Positions 1-9,589 of a stretch of DNA of 64,000 nt are shown here, piece after piece. The notes beneath the pieces were generated by a model, which was not told the origin of the DNA, made no database searches, and worked only from the letters and a program-made list of their open reading frames with translations. The position numbers and the translations under genes were made by a program. Position 1 is the stretch's first letter, and the number at the start of each line of letters is the position of its first letter. Source of the stretch: Imbricaverruca yamaguchii (taxonomy: Eukaryota; Arthropoda; Thecostraca; Neoverrucidae); NCBI GenBank assembly GCA_034440575.1, contig JAOTOL010001505.1, forward strand, positions 329,501-393,500, written 5' to 3'.

Positions 1-86
1 CTCTTCCTGCTCATCTTTCTGCTCCTGCTCCTCCTCTTCCTCCTGCCTCTCTTCCTTCTCCTCCCCTCATCCTCCTGATCCTCTTA
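1..86. repeat. CT-rich low-complexity tract
   Basis: Pyrimidine-rich sequence built from CTCCT, CTTCC and CTGCTC words runs from the window edge to about base 86. It is simple-sequence DNA; no gene is visible in it or in the following 200 bases. Confidence 0.8.
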
Positions 87-299
87 AACTTTTCCTTGCT
101 GTATGGAACATTTCTCATAGGGATAGTATTCTAAAAGGTAGGTACGACTTCCGCCAATTTCATGCTGCAATTTAGCGGTAGCATAAGGCCCTCGAAAGAC
201 AGAGGTGGCTATCAAACGACTGCATCCTCAAATATTTCAGAACTGTTGTTCACCGAGGCTCGTCAGCCGTATCGCGTGCACACTCTTCTTGGAGCACCT

Positions 300-868
300 G
301 CTGGGCCATGTTCAACCACTGTTGCTAGGTTGTGCAGGCCCTATTCCGCTGGGTCATGCGGAGCTTCTGCTGGATCATATGAAGATGAAGTTCATATGCC
401 AGCTCGCGTGGAGTCCTCTTTGCTGGGTCGTATGCAGCTTCTTTTACTAGGCCGTGTTGAACATCCGTCGCTGGGCCGTGCTGAACCTCTTGCTGAGTAG
501 CGCTGAACCTCTTGTTGAGTAGCGCTGGACCTCTTGTTGAGTAGCACTGGACCTCTTGCTGAGTAGCGCTGGACCTCTTGCTGAGTAGCACTGGACCTCT
601 TGCTGAGTAGCGCTGGACCTCTTGTTGAGTGGCGCTGGACCTCTTGCTGAGTAGCGCTGGACCTCCTGCAAAGTAACACTGGACTTCTTGCTGAGTCGTG
701 CTGGACCTCTTGCTAGCCCGTGCTCGACCTCTTGCTGAGTAGCGATGTACCTCTCGTTCAGTCGTGCTGGATCTCTTGCTGAGTCGTGTTAGATCTCCTG
801 CCGAGTCGTACTGGACCTCTTGCCTGTTCGTGTGGAACCTCTTCCGCTGGGCCGCGTGAGATCACCCC
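300..868. repeat. 22-bp minisatellite array
   Basis: Tandem copies of a 22-bp unit containing TGGACCTCTTGCTGAGTAGC. Copies are nearly identical from about 480 to 700 and decay on both sides (TGGGTCATGCGGAGC-like on the left, GTCGTGCTGGATC-like on the right). Because 22 is not a multiple of 3, each strand opens short reading frames in several registers; these are not genes. Confidence 0.9.
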
Positions 869-1027
869 GACCAGTCGACCTCCGCCTGCCCGATGCCGGA
901 TCGACCTACGTGCTGATGGGCTGCGCTGCGCCGTCTCCGCGTGCGGCACGCACCGCACGTGCGTGCTGCACGCACGTGTGTCGGCGTGCGCAGCAGGCCC
1001 AGCTATCCACAGCGGCGGTAAATAGGC

Positions 1028-1252
1028 CGGGCGGGCCGCCCGTCCCACGCCGGCCACGGGGCTGGGCGGAGGGGGCGGCGGTGGGCGGGCCGCCCGCCTG
1101 CCCACGCCGGCCACGGGGCTGGGCGGAGGGGGCGGCGGTGGGCGGGCGGCGGCGGGGGCGGCGAGGGGCGGCGGTGGGCGGCGCCCGTCCAGGGGGGGGG
1201 GGCGGGGGGCGGTGGGCGGCGGGGGGAGGGGGCGGCGGTGGGCGGGCTGCCA
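1028..1252. repeat. G-rich tract with 57-bp direct duplication
   Basis: A segment beginning CCCACGCCGGCCACGGGGCT occurs at 1044 and again at 1101, a 57-bp period. From 1192 to 1246 the + strand is nearly all G and C with many runs of three or more G, which gives strong G-quadruplex potential. The surrounding 870-1260 is CpG-dense. No gene recognised; overlapping ORFs encode only Pro/Arg/Gly-rich low complexity. Confidence 0.75.
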
Positions 1253-1337
1253 CCCGGCGGTACGATACGATGCCAGGTGCATCTGTGCCGTATCGGCACT
1301 GGCTGGTGGAGAGGTGTTGCGGCGCACTGGCATCCTT

Positions 1338-1385
1338 CGCCATTAGTCGTGAATGTGCATAGAGTGCGTCGTGAACCACCTCCGC
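1338..1385 (+). mobile_element. SINE family B, 3' fragment with target-site duplication
   Basis: This 48-bp piece matches the 3' domain of the longer family B copy at 29,408 (GTGAATGTGCATARAGYGCG, then TCGTGAACCACC). It is flanked by near-identical 12-mers: ACTGGCATCCTT (1326-1337) and ATTGGCATCCTT (1386-1397). This is best read as a severely 5'-truncated SINE insertion with its target-site duplication. Confidence 0.6.
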
Positions 1386-1683
1386 ATTGGCATCCTTGGA
1401 CATTGGCTGAGGAGCGGCAGCTCCGGCAACCGTGCACCTATCCTGCACTAGCTTTAGTTTTTATTTTTGTTTGTTTGTTTATTTTATTGACCAACTGAGT
1501 TTGCAGTCGACGAAGTTAATTTCAGTGGCGAAGGGGGGGGAGGAGACAGAAGAGGGAACGGACTGAGCCCGGCGGTCATGTCTTGACAGCGGTGCTTCAC
1601 AGTCATGTTGGTAGCTTGCTAATCCAACTTTTCCGTTGCCGGGCAGGGAGTCCCCCTGCCGGTCTTTCGATTTTTTTAGGGGG

Positions 1684-1739
1684 GGTGAGTCACCCTTCGA
1701 TTGTGAGACGAGCAACTTACCCCTAAACCACTCGTCCCC
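1684..1739 (-). mobile_element. SINE family A, tRNA-like head fragment
   Basis: The reverse complement reads GGGGACGAGTGGTTTAGGGG, then AAGTTGCTCGTCTCACAATC, matching the 5' tRNA-Val-like head of family A. The B box is degenerate and the body is missing. Downstream on the + strand, to about 1800, TTTCGATT words recur but no other element is clear. Confidence 0.6.
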
Positions 1740-2060
1740 ATCTTTCGATTTTCAAAAAAGTATACTCCCAGGCTGGATTTTCCCATTAATCTTGAGAACA
1801 AGAATACATCAAGATTCCGGAGGATGAATCCCAACCCTCTGGATAATCACAACCATTCACAACATCATCCAAAGTAAAAGAGCGAAAGTTAGCAAGAATT
1901 ATTCTTCTCTGCCCATCCTCGACATGAAAGAGCATGGAGGTGCGCCTCAAATCATGACAAATGATGATGCCATATTTACGCACGAAGGTTTGATGTATTC
2001 CCTAAACAATTGTCATCCATTTTCATATTTTGCTGCACTGATCGCCATCTATGTGAGGCG

Positions 2061-2290
2061 TTTTGCGCGGTTGACCAGCCTTTTGCACACGTTGTTTTGC
2101 ACGGGTGGCCCACCTTTTGCACACGGCGTTTTGCACATGTGGCTCATCTTTTGCACATGGCGTTTTGCACGGGTGGCCCACCTTTTGCACACAGCGTTTT
2201 GCGCACGTCATCCACAATTTGCACACGGCCTTTTGCACGCAGCGTTTTGAGCACATTAGCCGCGTTTTGCACGCGGCGTTTTGCGGGGCG
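2061..2290. repeat. 34-bp minisatellite array
   Basis: About six copies of a 34-bp unit made of TTTTGCACACGGCG plus a second TTTTGCAC-led half. The half-units TTTTGCAC and CGTTTTGCAC recur, so the 34-mer probably arose from a shorter repeat. It degrades into TTTTGCACGCGGCG monomers near 2280. Confidence 0.85.
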
Positions 2291-2374
2291 ATCCTCCTTT
2301 GGCTCCCGGCACATGAAGCGTCTGCTGGCCAGATTACGCGGTTCTCACCTCAGTTTGTGGCCAGTTGGTGGAAA

Positions 2375-2412
2375 TCATAGTCATAGTCATAGTCATATTC
2401 ATAGTCATAGTC
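2375..2412. repeat. CATAGT hexanucleotide microsatellite
   Basis: Six consecutive CATAGT/CATATT units. The sequence after it, to about 3880, has no gene or recognisable element except a short 21-bp duplication at 2789-2832 and a GC-richer patch at 3590-3870. Confidence 0.85.
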
Positions 2413-2788
2413 GTATATTGAGTTCTCCATGTTCATGGCTTTTCAGCACTCGCGTCAGTACATGGTTCAATCATAAAAGAGAAACTCGAATTATGAAAAA
2501 CACTAAATAACGCAAAGCGTCAATAAATAAGATAAAATGATACAACGTGCCTTCAAATACGCCCCTGACCATCAATCATATTATTCTACGTGCTGGCCAC
2601 CCGATACAGAAAGCTGGGCCTCGTAGCTTCCGTATTAATGCGGGGCAGCTCTAATGTATTCGCGTCAGTTCCTCGAGTGGAACTGGCCTGGAGATTTCGG
2701 AGCGGAACTTAATACTACTAGCCAATATAAGTGCACCGTGCCACTCAGCCACATGTCATTCGGCAGTGCTGGACACGACTGTGTCAGA

Positions 2789-2832
2789 GGCGGAGCCAGG
2801 CTGGGCAGAGGCGGAGCCAGGCTGGGCAGAAG
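2789..2832. repeat. Two-copy 21-bp tandem duplication
   Basis: CGGAGCCAGGCTGGGCAGAG is repeated twice in direct tandem, with a third degenerate start (CGGGGTCACAGG). Confidence 0.7.
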
Positions 2833-3881
2833 CGGGGTCACAGGCCTGTCGTGGACGCTGAATTTGGCCGACGTGTGGACATGCTGCCACGTTATGAACA
2901 CGATGGGGGATAGGCGGACTCCCAAATTGGAAGGGAAGTTTTAAGACCGACTTAGATTCACACCACGTTCAACATATTCATCATTTCTGCACTGTACATC
3001 ATTTGTTTGACGTGATTGACTTTAATTCATGACTTGGGCTATGTGGTACTATCACAGAAATGTGTTCGAAAACGCCCGCTGAAGTCACAAAAGGGAAACA
3101 ATTCACGAGCCTAATTTCTTGGCGAAGGGTTTCCAAACTACTCCCATCCGAAATTTTGTACCAAAATTCCTTAGAGATGACACACAGGGGTGACGCGACA
3201 CATTAGGGACAGGACGGCCACGACCGACGACCAGGCTGGAAATCCACGGAATGCATTAGCAACAGATTAAGTGCGGGCCGATGACGTTATTGGCTTGTCT
3301 GGCAAATGATGCGTGCACAGAATCCCCATTTCTTCCCTTTTTTTATCGACCTTGTAGTACTGACGGCGGCCGATGTTTCTATAGAATGAACGGAACGTTA
3401 GAGACAACACTGCAATTGTCTTGAATGCTCCAGAGTAATCACAAAAACGAGATGAACCTGTGAGTTTGCTACAAAGACGCAAATGTACACAACATTTCGC
3501 GATATCGCCTTGGTTAGGTTGGCTGGTGATGATGATGCACTACTGGGTGCATCTATGCACCCATGCCCACGGGCCTGGACACAGCGGCCCCTGTGAGGAC
3601 TCGCGAGCTGCGTCAGGGCCAGCGATAATGACTCTTATTGCGGCGGCGGCCGACGCAGCGCGACCTTGACCCTGACCTTGCCGGCGGAGCGGCATCAGCA
3701 GTTGCCATGGCTACCGACTGACTGGCGTCTGGCCGCGCCGCTGCGGCAGACGGCGCGTCTGCTGTCCAGGCGATAGTATCACCTCCGCGGCTGGGCTCCG
3801 GTGTCGGGCGGAACTCCTACTGGCGGTGTCGATGCCATGCATGTGCACACGCGTCGGCAGAACGCCGGAATGTCCCGCCCT

Positions 3882-4041
3882 TGTTGGCTGTTGGTTTTAC
3901 GACACGTCGACCGTTGAGTCGCGTAGCGTCGCCAATCTCTCGCGCCGATTGGTCGCGGGCGAAGAGTAGCGGCAGGTGAGACTCGAACCCACGACCTTTC
4001 GATTGTGAGACGAGCAACTTATTCCTGGGCTACTCGTCACC
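3882..4041 (-). mobile_element. SINE family A (tRNA-Val-like), full length with TSD
   Basis: On the minus strand this copy has a tRNA-like head with A box (TAGCCCAGGAATAAG) and B box (GGGTTCGAGTCTC). The anticodon region CTCACAA resembles tRNA-Val(CAC). After it come the family body (CGCGACCAATCGGCGCGAGA) and the 3' end (GTCGTAAAACCAACAGCC). The insertion is bounded by a perfect 13-bp direct repeat, AATGTCCCGCCCT, at 3869-3881 and 4042-4054. This is the target-site duplication expected from LINE-mediated retroposition. Confidence 0.9.
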
Positions 4042-4054
4042 AATGTCCCGCCCT

Positions 4055-4700
4055 ATTTCGTATCAAGAGTCACATGTCTTAAGTACATGTTCGGCAGATA
4101 TATAACTGGTGCAAAAAGCTGTCTTCCTTCACCTAAATCCCAGCGGCAAATCTGAATATAGCCTCCAGGAGGAAATACACGAAGACGCATTGTGTACATG
4201 ATGACCTGTGACATTGGGTACATGACACAGCCGCATGGGTACATGCTATCACATTCGTAATCACGTGTCCAAGCGTGTACGTGTACGTGCACGTGCGGTG
4301 CAGTTTTGAAGTTGATCGTTTGCAGACCGACTGCTGGTGGTTCCCACGGTCTGGAGAGAGGGCGGTTGGATCTGCATAGAATATCACACTGCAAACTGTT
4401 GGCATGGAGTAATTACGGCAATTTTGTTCTCGACATGGGGCGGAGGCTAAAGGGTGTGATACCCGACTAGTGTTTCCGTCGAAGAACTGTTCGGTGTTCC
4501 AGTGAACACTGGCAGCGATATGTAAGTATATAACATATACCACCAATCTGTCATTGAATACAATACAATATCTACATTACAATCCAATGCAATATGGTTC
4601 ATGCATACACCAACATGACATATGACGTTCATATTCGTAGGATATTTTTTCCTGACGCTGTCTGGTACGTTCAATTTTTGATCACAATGGATATACTTTG
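4055..4700. other. Unannotated stretch
   Basis: Mixed-composition DNA with an alternating GTGTACGTGTACGTGCACGT tract near 4276-4295 and AT-rich sequence at 4510-4680. No gene, tRNA or dispersed repeat is recognised. Confidence 0.5.
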
Positions 4701-4705
4701 CCGTT

Positions 4706-5035
4706 GCTGCCCGGTAGCTCAGTTAGTTAGAGCGCTGGCCTGCACTGGTCTCCCCTGTACTGGCAACACAGGGTTCGAGTCGCTTCGCGCGCTCGCATTT
4801 AGCCCCCGGCCGGGAGTGTCAGTTGGCAGCTGGCCCGATAAGGCCGGGGACCAGCTACCGGGCGGCGGTGTCGGTGCATTGGCGGCACGTTGAAATTTCG
4901 GTCTAAATTCTGCCGTTGAGCTGGAGTTCATGGATCGAGTGGTGGGGCCAGGGTTCTCGCAACAAGCTCTGCTTAGCAATAGAACCCTGGTTCCTCAAGC
5001 CACCCCAGCAACAATTCGGATCAAATTTATTTTAT
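4706..5035 (+). mobile_element. tRNA-derived SINE, long-body type
   Basis: It begins with CCCGGTAGCTCAGTTAGTTA, a clear A box of tRNA type, and has a B box GGGTTCGAGTCGC at 4771-4783. The spacing between the boxes is longer than in a true tRNA. The body continues about 250 bp with GC-rich sequence and ends in AT-rich TTTATTTTATTTAAAAAAAC. The A/B box pair supports a pol III SINE; the 3' end is uncertain. It shows no similarity to family A or B bodies. Confidence 0.65.
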
Positions 5036-5467
5036 TTAAAAAAACTTATAACAATTTATTTAGCGCAATTTTCGTGAGAGAACGTGATCATCGACATTAT
5101 TTATGTCAGTTATGCACTCCAGGGTACGATTTTATAACGCAGCGATGCGAATATATATTTATAAGTTGTATAGCTTGCTGGTAATAACTCAGATATTATT
5201 TATCAGTAATCTTCGCTTATTTTTTCCTTTAAAACTATAAAAAAAAGTAAAAATCTGACATCCATGTAAGTCTGCTGTGGACAACTTCCATCGCCTGCAG
5301 GCAACGAGCCTCTACAAACCCGGAAGCTCCAGTTCCATCAGTTCCTGATGTAGTACATCTTCGAGCCGGTGGAAGCTGGAAGTATTTTCTACATCGGGGT
5401 GGACGTTCCACGTGCTCGCTGTCCCTCTGTCTATCCAGCCCAGAGAGCGAAGGGACTATTTTCTTTC

Positions 5468-5512
5468 CCCTCCTCCTCCTCCTCCTCCTCCTCCTCCTCC
5501 TCTCCTCCTGGG
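5468..5512. repeat. TCC trinucleotide microsatellite
   Basis: About 13 consecutive TCC units. On the minus strand it produces an Arg run in an otherwise unsupported ORF. Downstream, 5520-5755 and 6280-6400 share degenerate CCGGAAAC, GGATATCCC and GGAGACCT words, suggesting decayed local duplication. Confidence 0.85.
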
Positions 5513-5994
5513 TGGTCCCACGGTCTCCGGGCCCTGAAAACTCCGGGTACATTGCTTGAATATTATAGCGACCGCACGGCTCGGAGGACTTCACAGCCCT
5601 AGAAATCAAGCGACCTGAGGGATACCACGACCCGGGAGACCCCATGACCCCAGATACCCCAACAGGTCCTGGCGAGCCCGCGACTCCGGAAACTCTGGAT
5701 ATCCCCTCGGCACTGGAGACCTCCGAACAGTGTCCTGAAGCAGTTCTTCGCTAGGCATCAAGAGGTAAAAATGGAAAATGTTTTAAATGGCTCAGAAGGC
5801 AGCTGAGAACTGGGACTATGATGACTTCAGGACATGTATGTGATCATTTCGATCATCGTTGTGTGGTAGCAACTTTTTTTGCGATCCATGCGGGGCGTAG
5901 GAATTGTGCAGTGTACAGGGCACTGTTCTCACTTGCCCTACCGTTCAAATCTGGAAAATTTAAATATGTGAGTCGAAGTATCCCCAATCACCAT

Positions 5995-6651
5995 TCATCT
6001 ATGGCAACCATCTGATGACATTACAAGTTTCCCTTGAGGATTTCTTTGAATGTGCCGTTGTGCGTTGTGAATTAGCAGAGGGATGTACTGACCAAGGAAT
6101 AAACTACATACACACTTTTCTCCAGATGTAGAACAATAGTATACGAGAATAGCCAAGGTTGGATTTTTTTCTGGAAAGTAAAATATATAATGCGAGATTA
6201 ATTCAAGAGGAAATCGCCTAAGTTCGGTGTTATTTTCCACCAACATGCCAAGTTTCAAGAGGATGCCCAGAGATCCCTGCGGGCCGGGAAACATCGCGGC
6301 CCGGAAACCGCAGCCGCAGACCGCAGAGATATCCGCGGCACGGAAGACCTCGGAAGTTGCGCCGTTCCGGAAACGCTTGCGGCTCCGGATATCCCGGAGA
6401 CCTGAGGACGAGCTGATGGGCGAGTTACTGGTGACAAGGAGGAACACGAACTGGTCGGCCATGACGTGCAGTCGGGAGGCTTTCCTTGCGTGGTTCAGGC
6501 GGCACGAACGGACGTCTTCGTTCCTCGAATCCTGGGTTTCCTCACTCGGTAGTCCAATCGGAACAGGGTTAAAATAATGGTTTTTCGTTAGGTGTGAGAT
6601 GTCGAAACGAGCACAGTAGGATGTGAAAATTTGCAATGGAATTAGTGTCAT
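5995..6651 (-). CDS. Uncharacterised ORF, 218 codons, doubtful
   Basis: This is the longest open frame outside any tandem array. It starts at an ATG (MTLIPLQIFTSYCARF...) and reads to a stop at 5995. I see no signal peptide, repeated unit or family motif. The middle part (6280-6440) is GC-rich and also open on the + strand for 116 codons, so openness alone is weak evidence. A more coding-like start, MADQFVFLLV, lies internally near 6461. It could be a pseudogene, an exon or chance. Confidence 0.15.
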   Translation of the reverse strand: MTLIPLQIFTSYCARFDISHLTKNHYFNPVPIGLPSEETQDSRNEDVRSCRLNHARKASRLHVMADQFVFLLVTSNSPISSSSGLRDIRSRKRFRNGATSEVFRAADISAVCGCGFRAAMFPGPQGSLGILLKLGMLVENNTELRRFPLELISHYIFYFPEKNPTLAILVYYCSTSGEKCVCSLFLGQYIPLLIHNAQRHIQRNPQGKLVMSSDGCHR

Positions 6652-6780
6652 TTAAAATGCTTTTGATGCCCTAGACTCAAGTTCTAGCTGATGGTGTAGG
6701 CTCCAAGGAGCAGGATGTCGATACTTATTGGAGATGGATGTGGATTCTTATTGGAGAAGGATGTCGATTGACCGTTCTGA

Positions 6781-7062
6781 ACGTGGTATATTCCACCCTA
6801 TTTCACGAATAACTTATCACTGAATCGGAAGCAGCAACGAGTCCACAACGGCGGCTCCACGTACCGGCACCTTGTCGATCGCCGCCGGAATGCCAGGACC
6901 TGGACGGCGTATCGGGACATCGTCTGCAAGATGACGCTCATCCGGGGGATCAGCTGTCTGCCCACGCCTGTCAACGCTGCACCCGCTTCCTCGTCACGGA
7001 TCGCACGTCTGGCGGTGTTGCGACGATTCGATCCTGCGGTATTCGACGATCCTTGGAGCTGA
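6781..7062 (+). CDS. Exon-like ORF ending in a stop, unknown protein
   Basis: From just after an in-frame TGA (6778-6780) a frame of 93 codons runs to TGA at 7060-7062. The translation begins TWYIPPYFTNNLSLNRKQQR, later has YRHLVDRRRNARTWTAYRDI and ends FDPAVFDDPWS. It has a mixed, basic amino-acid composition, GC-biased third positions and no low complexity, as a terminal exon would. A possible acceptor, GGAAGCAG, precedes codon 16. No initiating ATG lies near the 5' end, so it would need an upstream exon. I do not recognise the family. The minus strand is also open over most of this region, which lowers confidence. Confidence 0.25.
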   Translation, partial: TWYIPPYFTNNLSLNRKQQRVHNGGSTYRHLVDRRRNARTWTAYRDIVCKMTLIRGISCLPTPVNAAPASSSRIARLAVLRRFDPAVFDDPWS

Positions 7063-7661
7063 CCACCGCAGCGGAGCCTGTCAACACACAGATGCACGTG
7101 CTCCCTCTTCTTCACTTCAGGTTTTTTTTTCTGTCGCTATATGTCTCTTTATCTACTGCATTTCGCATCTGTCCCTTTTCCACCTCTTCTATATATCCAA
7201 TGTGCACTATGCATTCGAACATCCCTATCTACGCGTGGAGGGTGTTCAGTCCGAACCGGAAGTGCCCACTCCTAACTGGCTGCTGGAGAACACGTAAGCT
7301 GTTCACGATGGTGGAAGTTCCACCACAGAATACACAGCGCTGATGCGATGCTCATTCCGTGAGAGCGTTCACAACTTTCCCGTTCACCATGGTCTGACGA
7401 AGGCTAAAGGTCACGCTGATCCGCCGTCCCGGCAGGTAGATGGCGCGCTGATCCAGTGTTCCGATCTGCGTTTCCCAATACGCATTCTACGTTCTGCTGA
7501 TGTTGCCGTTTCCTTGTTGAACTCTAGTTCCATGGGTCGACAGAAGCGGGTCAATGAACTGGCCTGCTTCTGGCACACGATGCGGTCGTCTCAGGTCATC
7601 TGGAGTGGCACCAGGGGTGTCAGGAACACCTGCTCGTCCTGGCCGGGGGCAGAACACAGAA

Positions 7662-7699
7662 CTCCTCTAAGCAGGCTCGCACCGGCCTGCTTAGAGGAG
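7662..7699. repeat. Perfect 15-bp inverted repeat (hairpin)
   Basis: CTCCTCTAAGCAGGC (7662-7676) and GCCTGCTTAGAGGAG (7685-7699) are perfect reverse complements separated by the 8-base loop TCGCACCG. No transposon is obvious around it. Confidence 0.85.
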
Positions 7700-7786
7700 C
7701 TTCGCTCTGACGAGCCATCGAACCTCCACTTGCACTGGGGCTGCATGTTGACCTGTTCCAGCCCACCTGCCGATTACGAAATGGAT

Positions 7787-7839
7787 TGGGCGCTGTATAA
7801 CCACTGCAGTTGATGCGCCCTAAGCCCCTAATAACTAAC
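7787..7839 (+). mobile_element. Mini hairpin retroposon, copy 1
   Basis: A 53-bp insertion flanked by a perfect 14-bp direct repeat ATTACGAAATGGAT (7773-7786 and 7840-7853). It starts TGGGCGCTGTATAACC, has the complementary motif GCGCCC 19 bases after GGGCGC, and ends CCCCTAATAACTAAC. The tail resembles the AACY-type 3' ends of the SINEs here. It shares its first base with the copies at 33,449 and 60,420. Confidence 0.8.
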
Positions 7840-7859
7840 ATTACGAAATGGATCAGCGT

Positions 7860-8766
7860 TTGTGATGATCTGCTCCAATCAACAATACTATTCCTTATCT
7901 TAGAAATAAATTATAACGATTGTTACAGCGATCGAAAATATTCCTAATTTGTTGTACAAAGACATGTCGACAAAACACATGTATTCAAACTTAGTGTATT
8001 TCGAATTTACTCTCCACGAAATCACTCAATCTTAGAGGATGAGGATTGTTTTATCCCAGGATTGATTTCTCGACACGATCGATCAAGCCCGCTCAGGATC
8101 CGCTCACCTGCAATCCGGCGGATCACTTCCTTCTAGAGAGGATGCTTCGACGAGCAGTGTGGTTGAGTGGAGACCGCAGGGGTAGCTCTACTCGGTTGTG
8201 CCCCACCGCGAGACAAGCCGGCTAGCGGTCAGTTGACTGCCCGAATAACGTTGTAAGTGGGCTGACTATCCGCTGCCTAGTCTTTGGTCGTCGGACGAGT
8301 GAATCGCCATGTTGCCTTGGTGTGGCGCCCGTCACTGGACAGCCAATTCCTCCTCGTTTCTGTACCTGCTAGGCAGTGGGTCTGATAGATGCGGCAGATG
8401 GCACACTTTGGTCGGACGTGTAAGAGTCGCCGTTGACTCTTTCAGGACCAACGATAAATCTTTCAGTCCCTCGGATCTTGGCCTTCTCTCGGCAGCGTGC
8501 AAAAGTTTGTGGTCCGAGTGTTTGGTTAGACGAGCTTCTAGCCGAGCCTTTCTAGTTTGACTAGCCTTTCTCCTCGAATCTGCTGACTTCAGTTCGGGGA
8601 ACTCACGGCCAGGACGTCCCGCCCCGCTGAAGTGGACCCGTTGGCACTGCTATGAACAAGTCCATCAGCGTGCCATCCAGCCACTATGTGTGCCTGCGGA
8701 CATATCGTGCCGTGTCTTCCAACCTGATCCCAGCCAGCTCGTGTCTTACTTAGGACGTCATACAGG
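7860..8766. other. Unannotated stretch
   Basis: AT-rich to 8050, then mixed composition. ORFs here are short and show no coding character. No repeat or RNA gene recognised. Confidence 0.5.
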
Positions 8767-9061
8767 CACTACGTTTTGTTGCATCCCTAAAGATAAGCAA
8801 ACGTTGAAAGTTTTATTAAAATATCTGTATCCGTTAAAGTGTGACAACTGGTTTAACTTTTTTGGAGGTGACCTCATTTGACCTTGACTAACTCGTTGAC
8901 CCTGGAGGACATGACTTCAAAATTTTGAAACAGAGTACCAAATTGATGTGGGGAAAAGGTATGCCAAATTTGGGCGCGCTGCCGCGCGCCGTTCGTCCAC
9001 TGTCCGCGAAAAGCTTGGGGGGGGGGGGGGGCGGTTGAAGACACCCCGAGACGGGACGGGT
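8767..9061. mobile_element. TTAA-type element, partial copy
   Basis: This segment matches 42,589-42,880 in the opposite orientation. Shared landmarks in order are TTGCATCCCTAAA, GTTGAAAGTTT, TTTGGAGGTGACCTCA, GGAGGAC and ACCCCGAGAC. Its right end, GACGGGTTAAG, places GGG against a TTAA tetramer (9061-9064), as in piggyBac-like elements, whose termini start CCC inside a TTAA target duplication. No transposase ORF is present. A 16-base poly-G run lies inside at about 9009-9024. The left terminus was not found. Confidence 0.6.
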
Positions 9062-9229
9062 TAAGCAATCAGTTGCCGTCTGCCAACATTCGCATGCTGT
9101 CCGGTATGCTCAAATAGTTCCCTTCTCAACACGGTTCCTAGAGTTGCAACCTAATGGGAGCACATGAAGTTTTTGTCTCTCCTTTCTAATAGTGTATTGT
9201 GTTAAGTATCATATTTATGATCTTCATTA

Positions 9230-9589
9230 ATGATGGTGATGCACGAACCTTTTCACAGTGGAATTTCAGGCAAAGGGATTGCTTATTATGTGTTATGGCA
9301 TACAATACCAGTTTATAGCATAGTATTTTTTCTCGCTATCTTGAATATAGCTATATCGCTATATCTCTTCCAAAATTATGAATATCAAAGCAAATGGAAG
9401 AGGTGCAGCTATAAGTACACCATTGGCTCAAATATGTGTCTGAAAGACATCAAAGGCATTTTAAGTGACACTAATTCCATGGACAATTTCGACATTCTAC
9501 TGTACTCGTTTCGACCTCCCAGACCTAACGAAAACAAATTATTTTATCACTGTTCCTGGGACATGCTAACTTCGGTGTTGCTAACCTGA
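9230..9589 (+). CDS. Small ORF with possible membrane segment, doubtful
   Basis: ATG-initiated ORF of 119 codons in AT-rich sequence (MMVMHEPFHSG...). Residues about 18-47 are hydrophobic (YYVLWHTIPVYSIVFFLAIL) and could be one transmembrane helix, followed by a Lys/Tyr/Asn-rich tail. There is no repeat content or recognised motif. An ORF this long may occur by chance in 64 kb. Confidence 0.18.
   Translation: MMVMHEPFHSGISGKGIAYYVLWHTIPVYSIVFFLAILNIAISLYLFQNYEYQSKWKRCSYKYTIGSNMCLKDIKGILSDTNSMDNFDILLYSFRPPRPNENKLFYHCSWDMLTSVLLT

Noticed and set aside
4706..4785. Functional tRNA gene
   Set aside because: The A-to-B box distance is too long for a tRNA with a normal or long variable arm, and no 7-bp acceptor stem forms.
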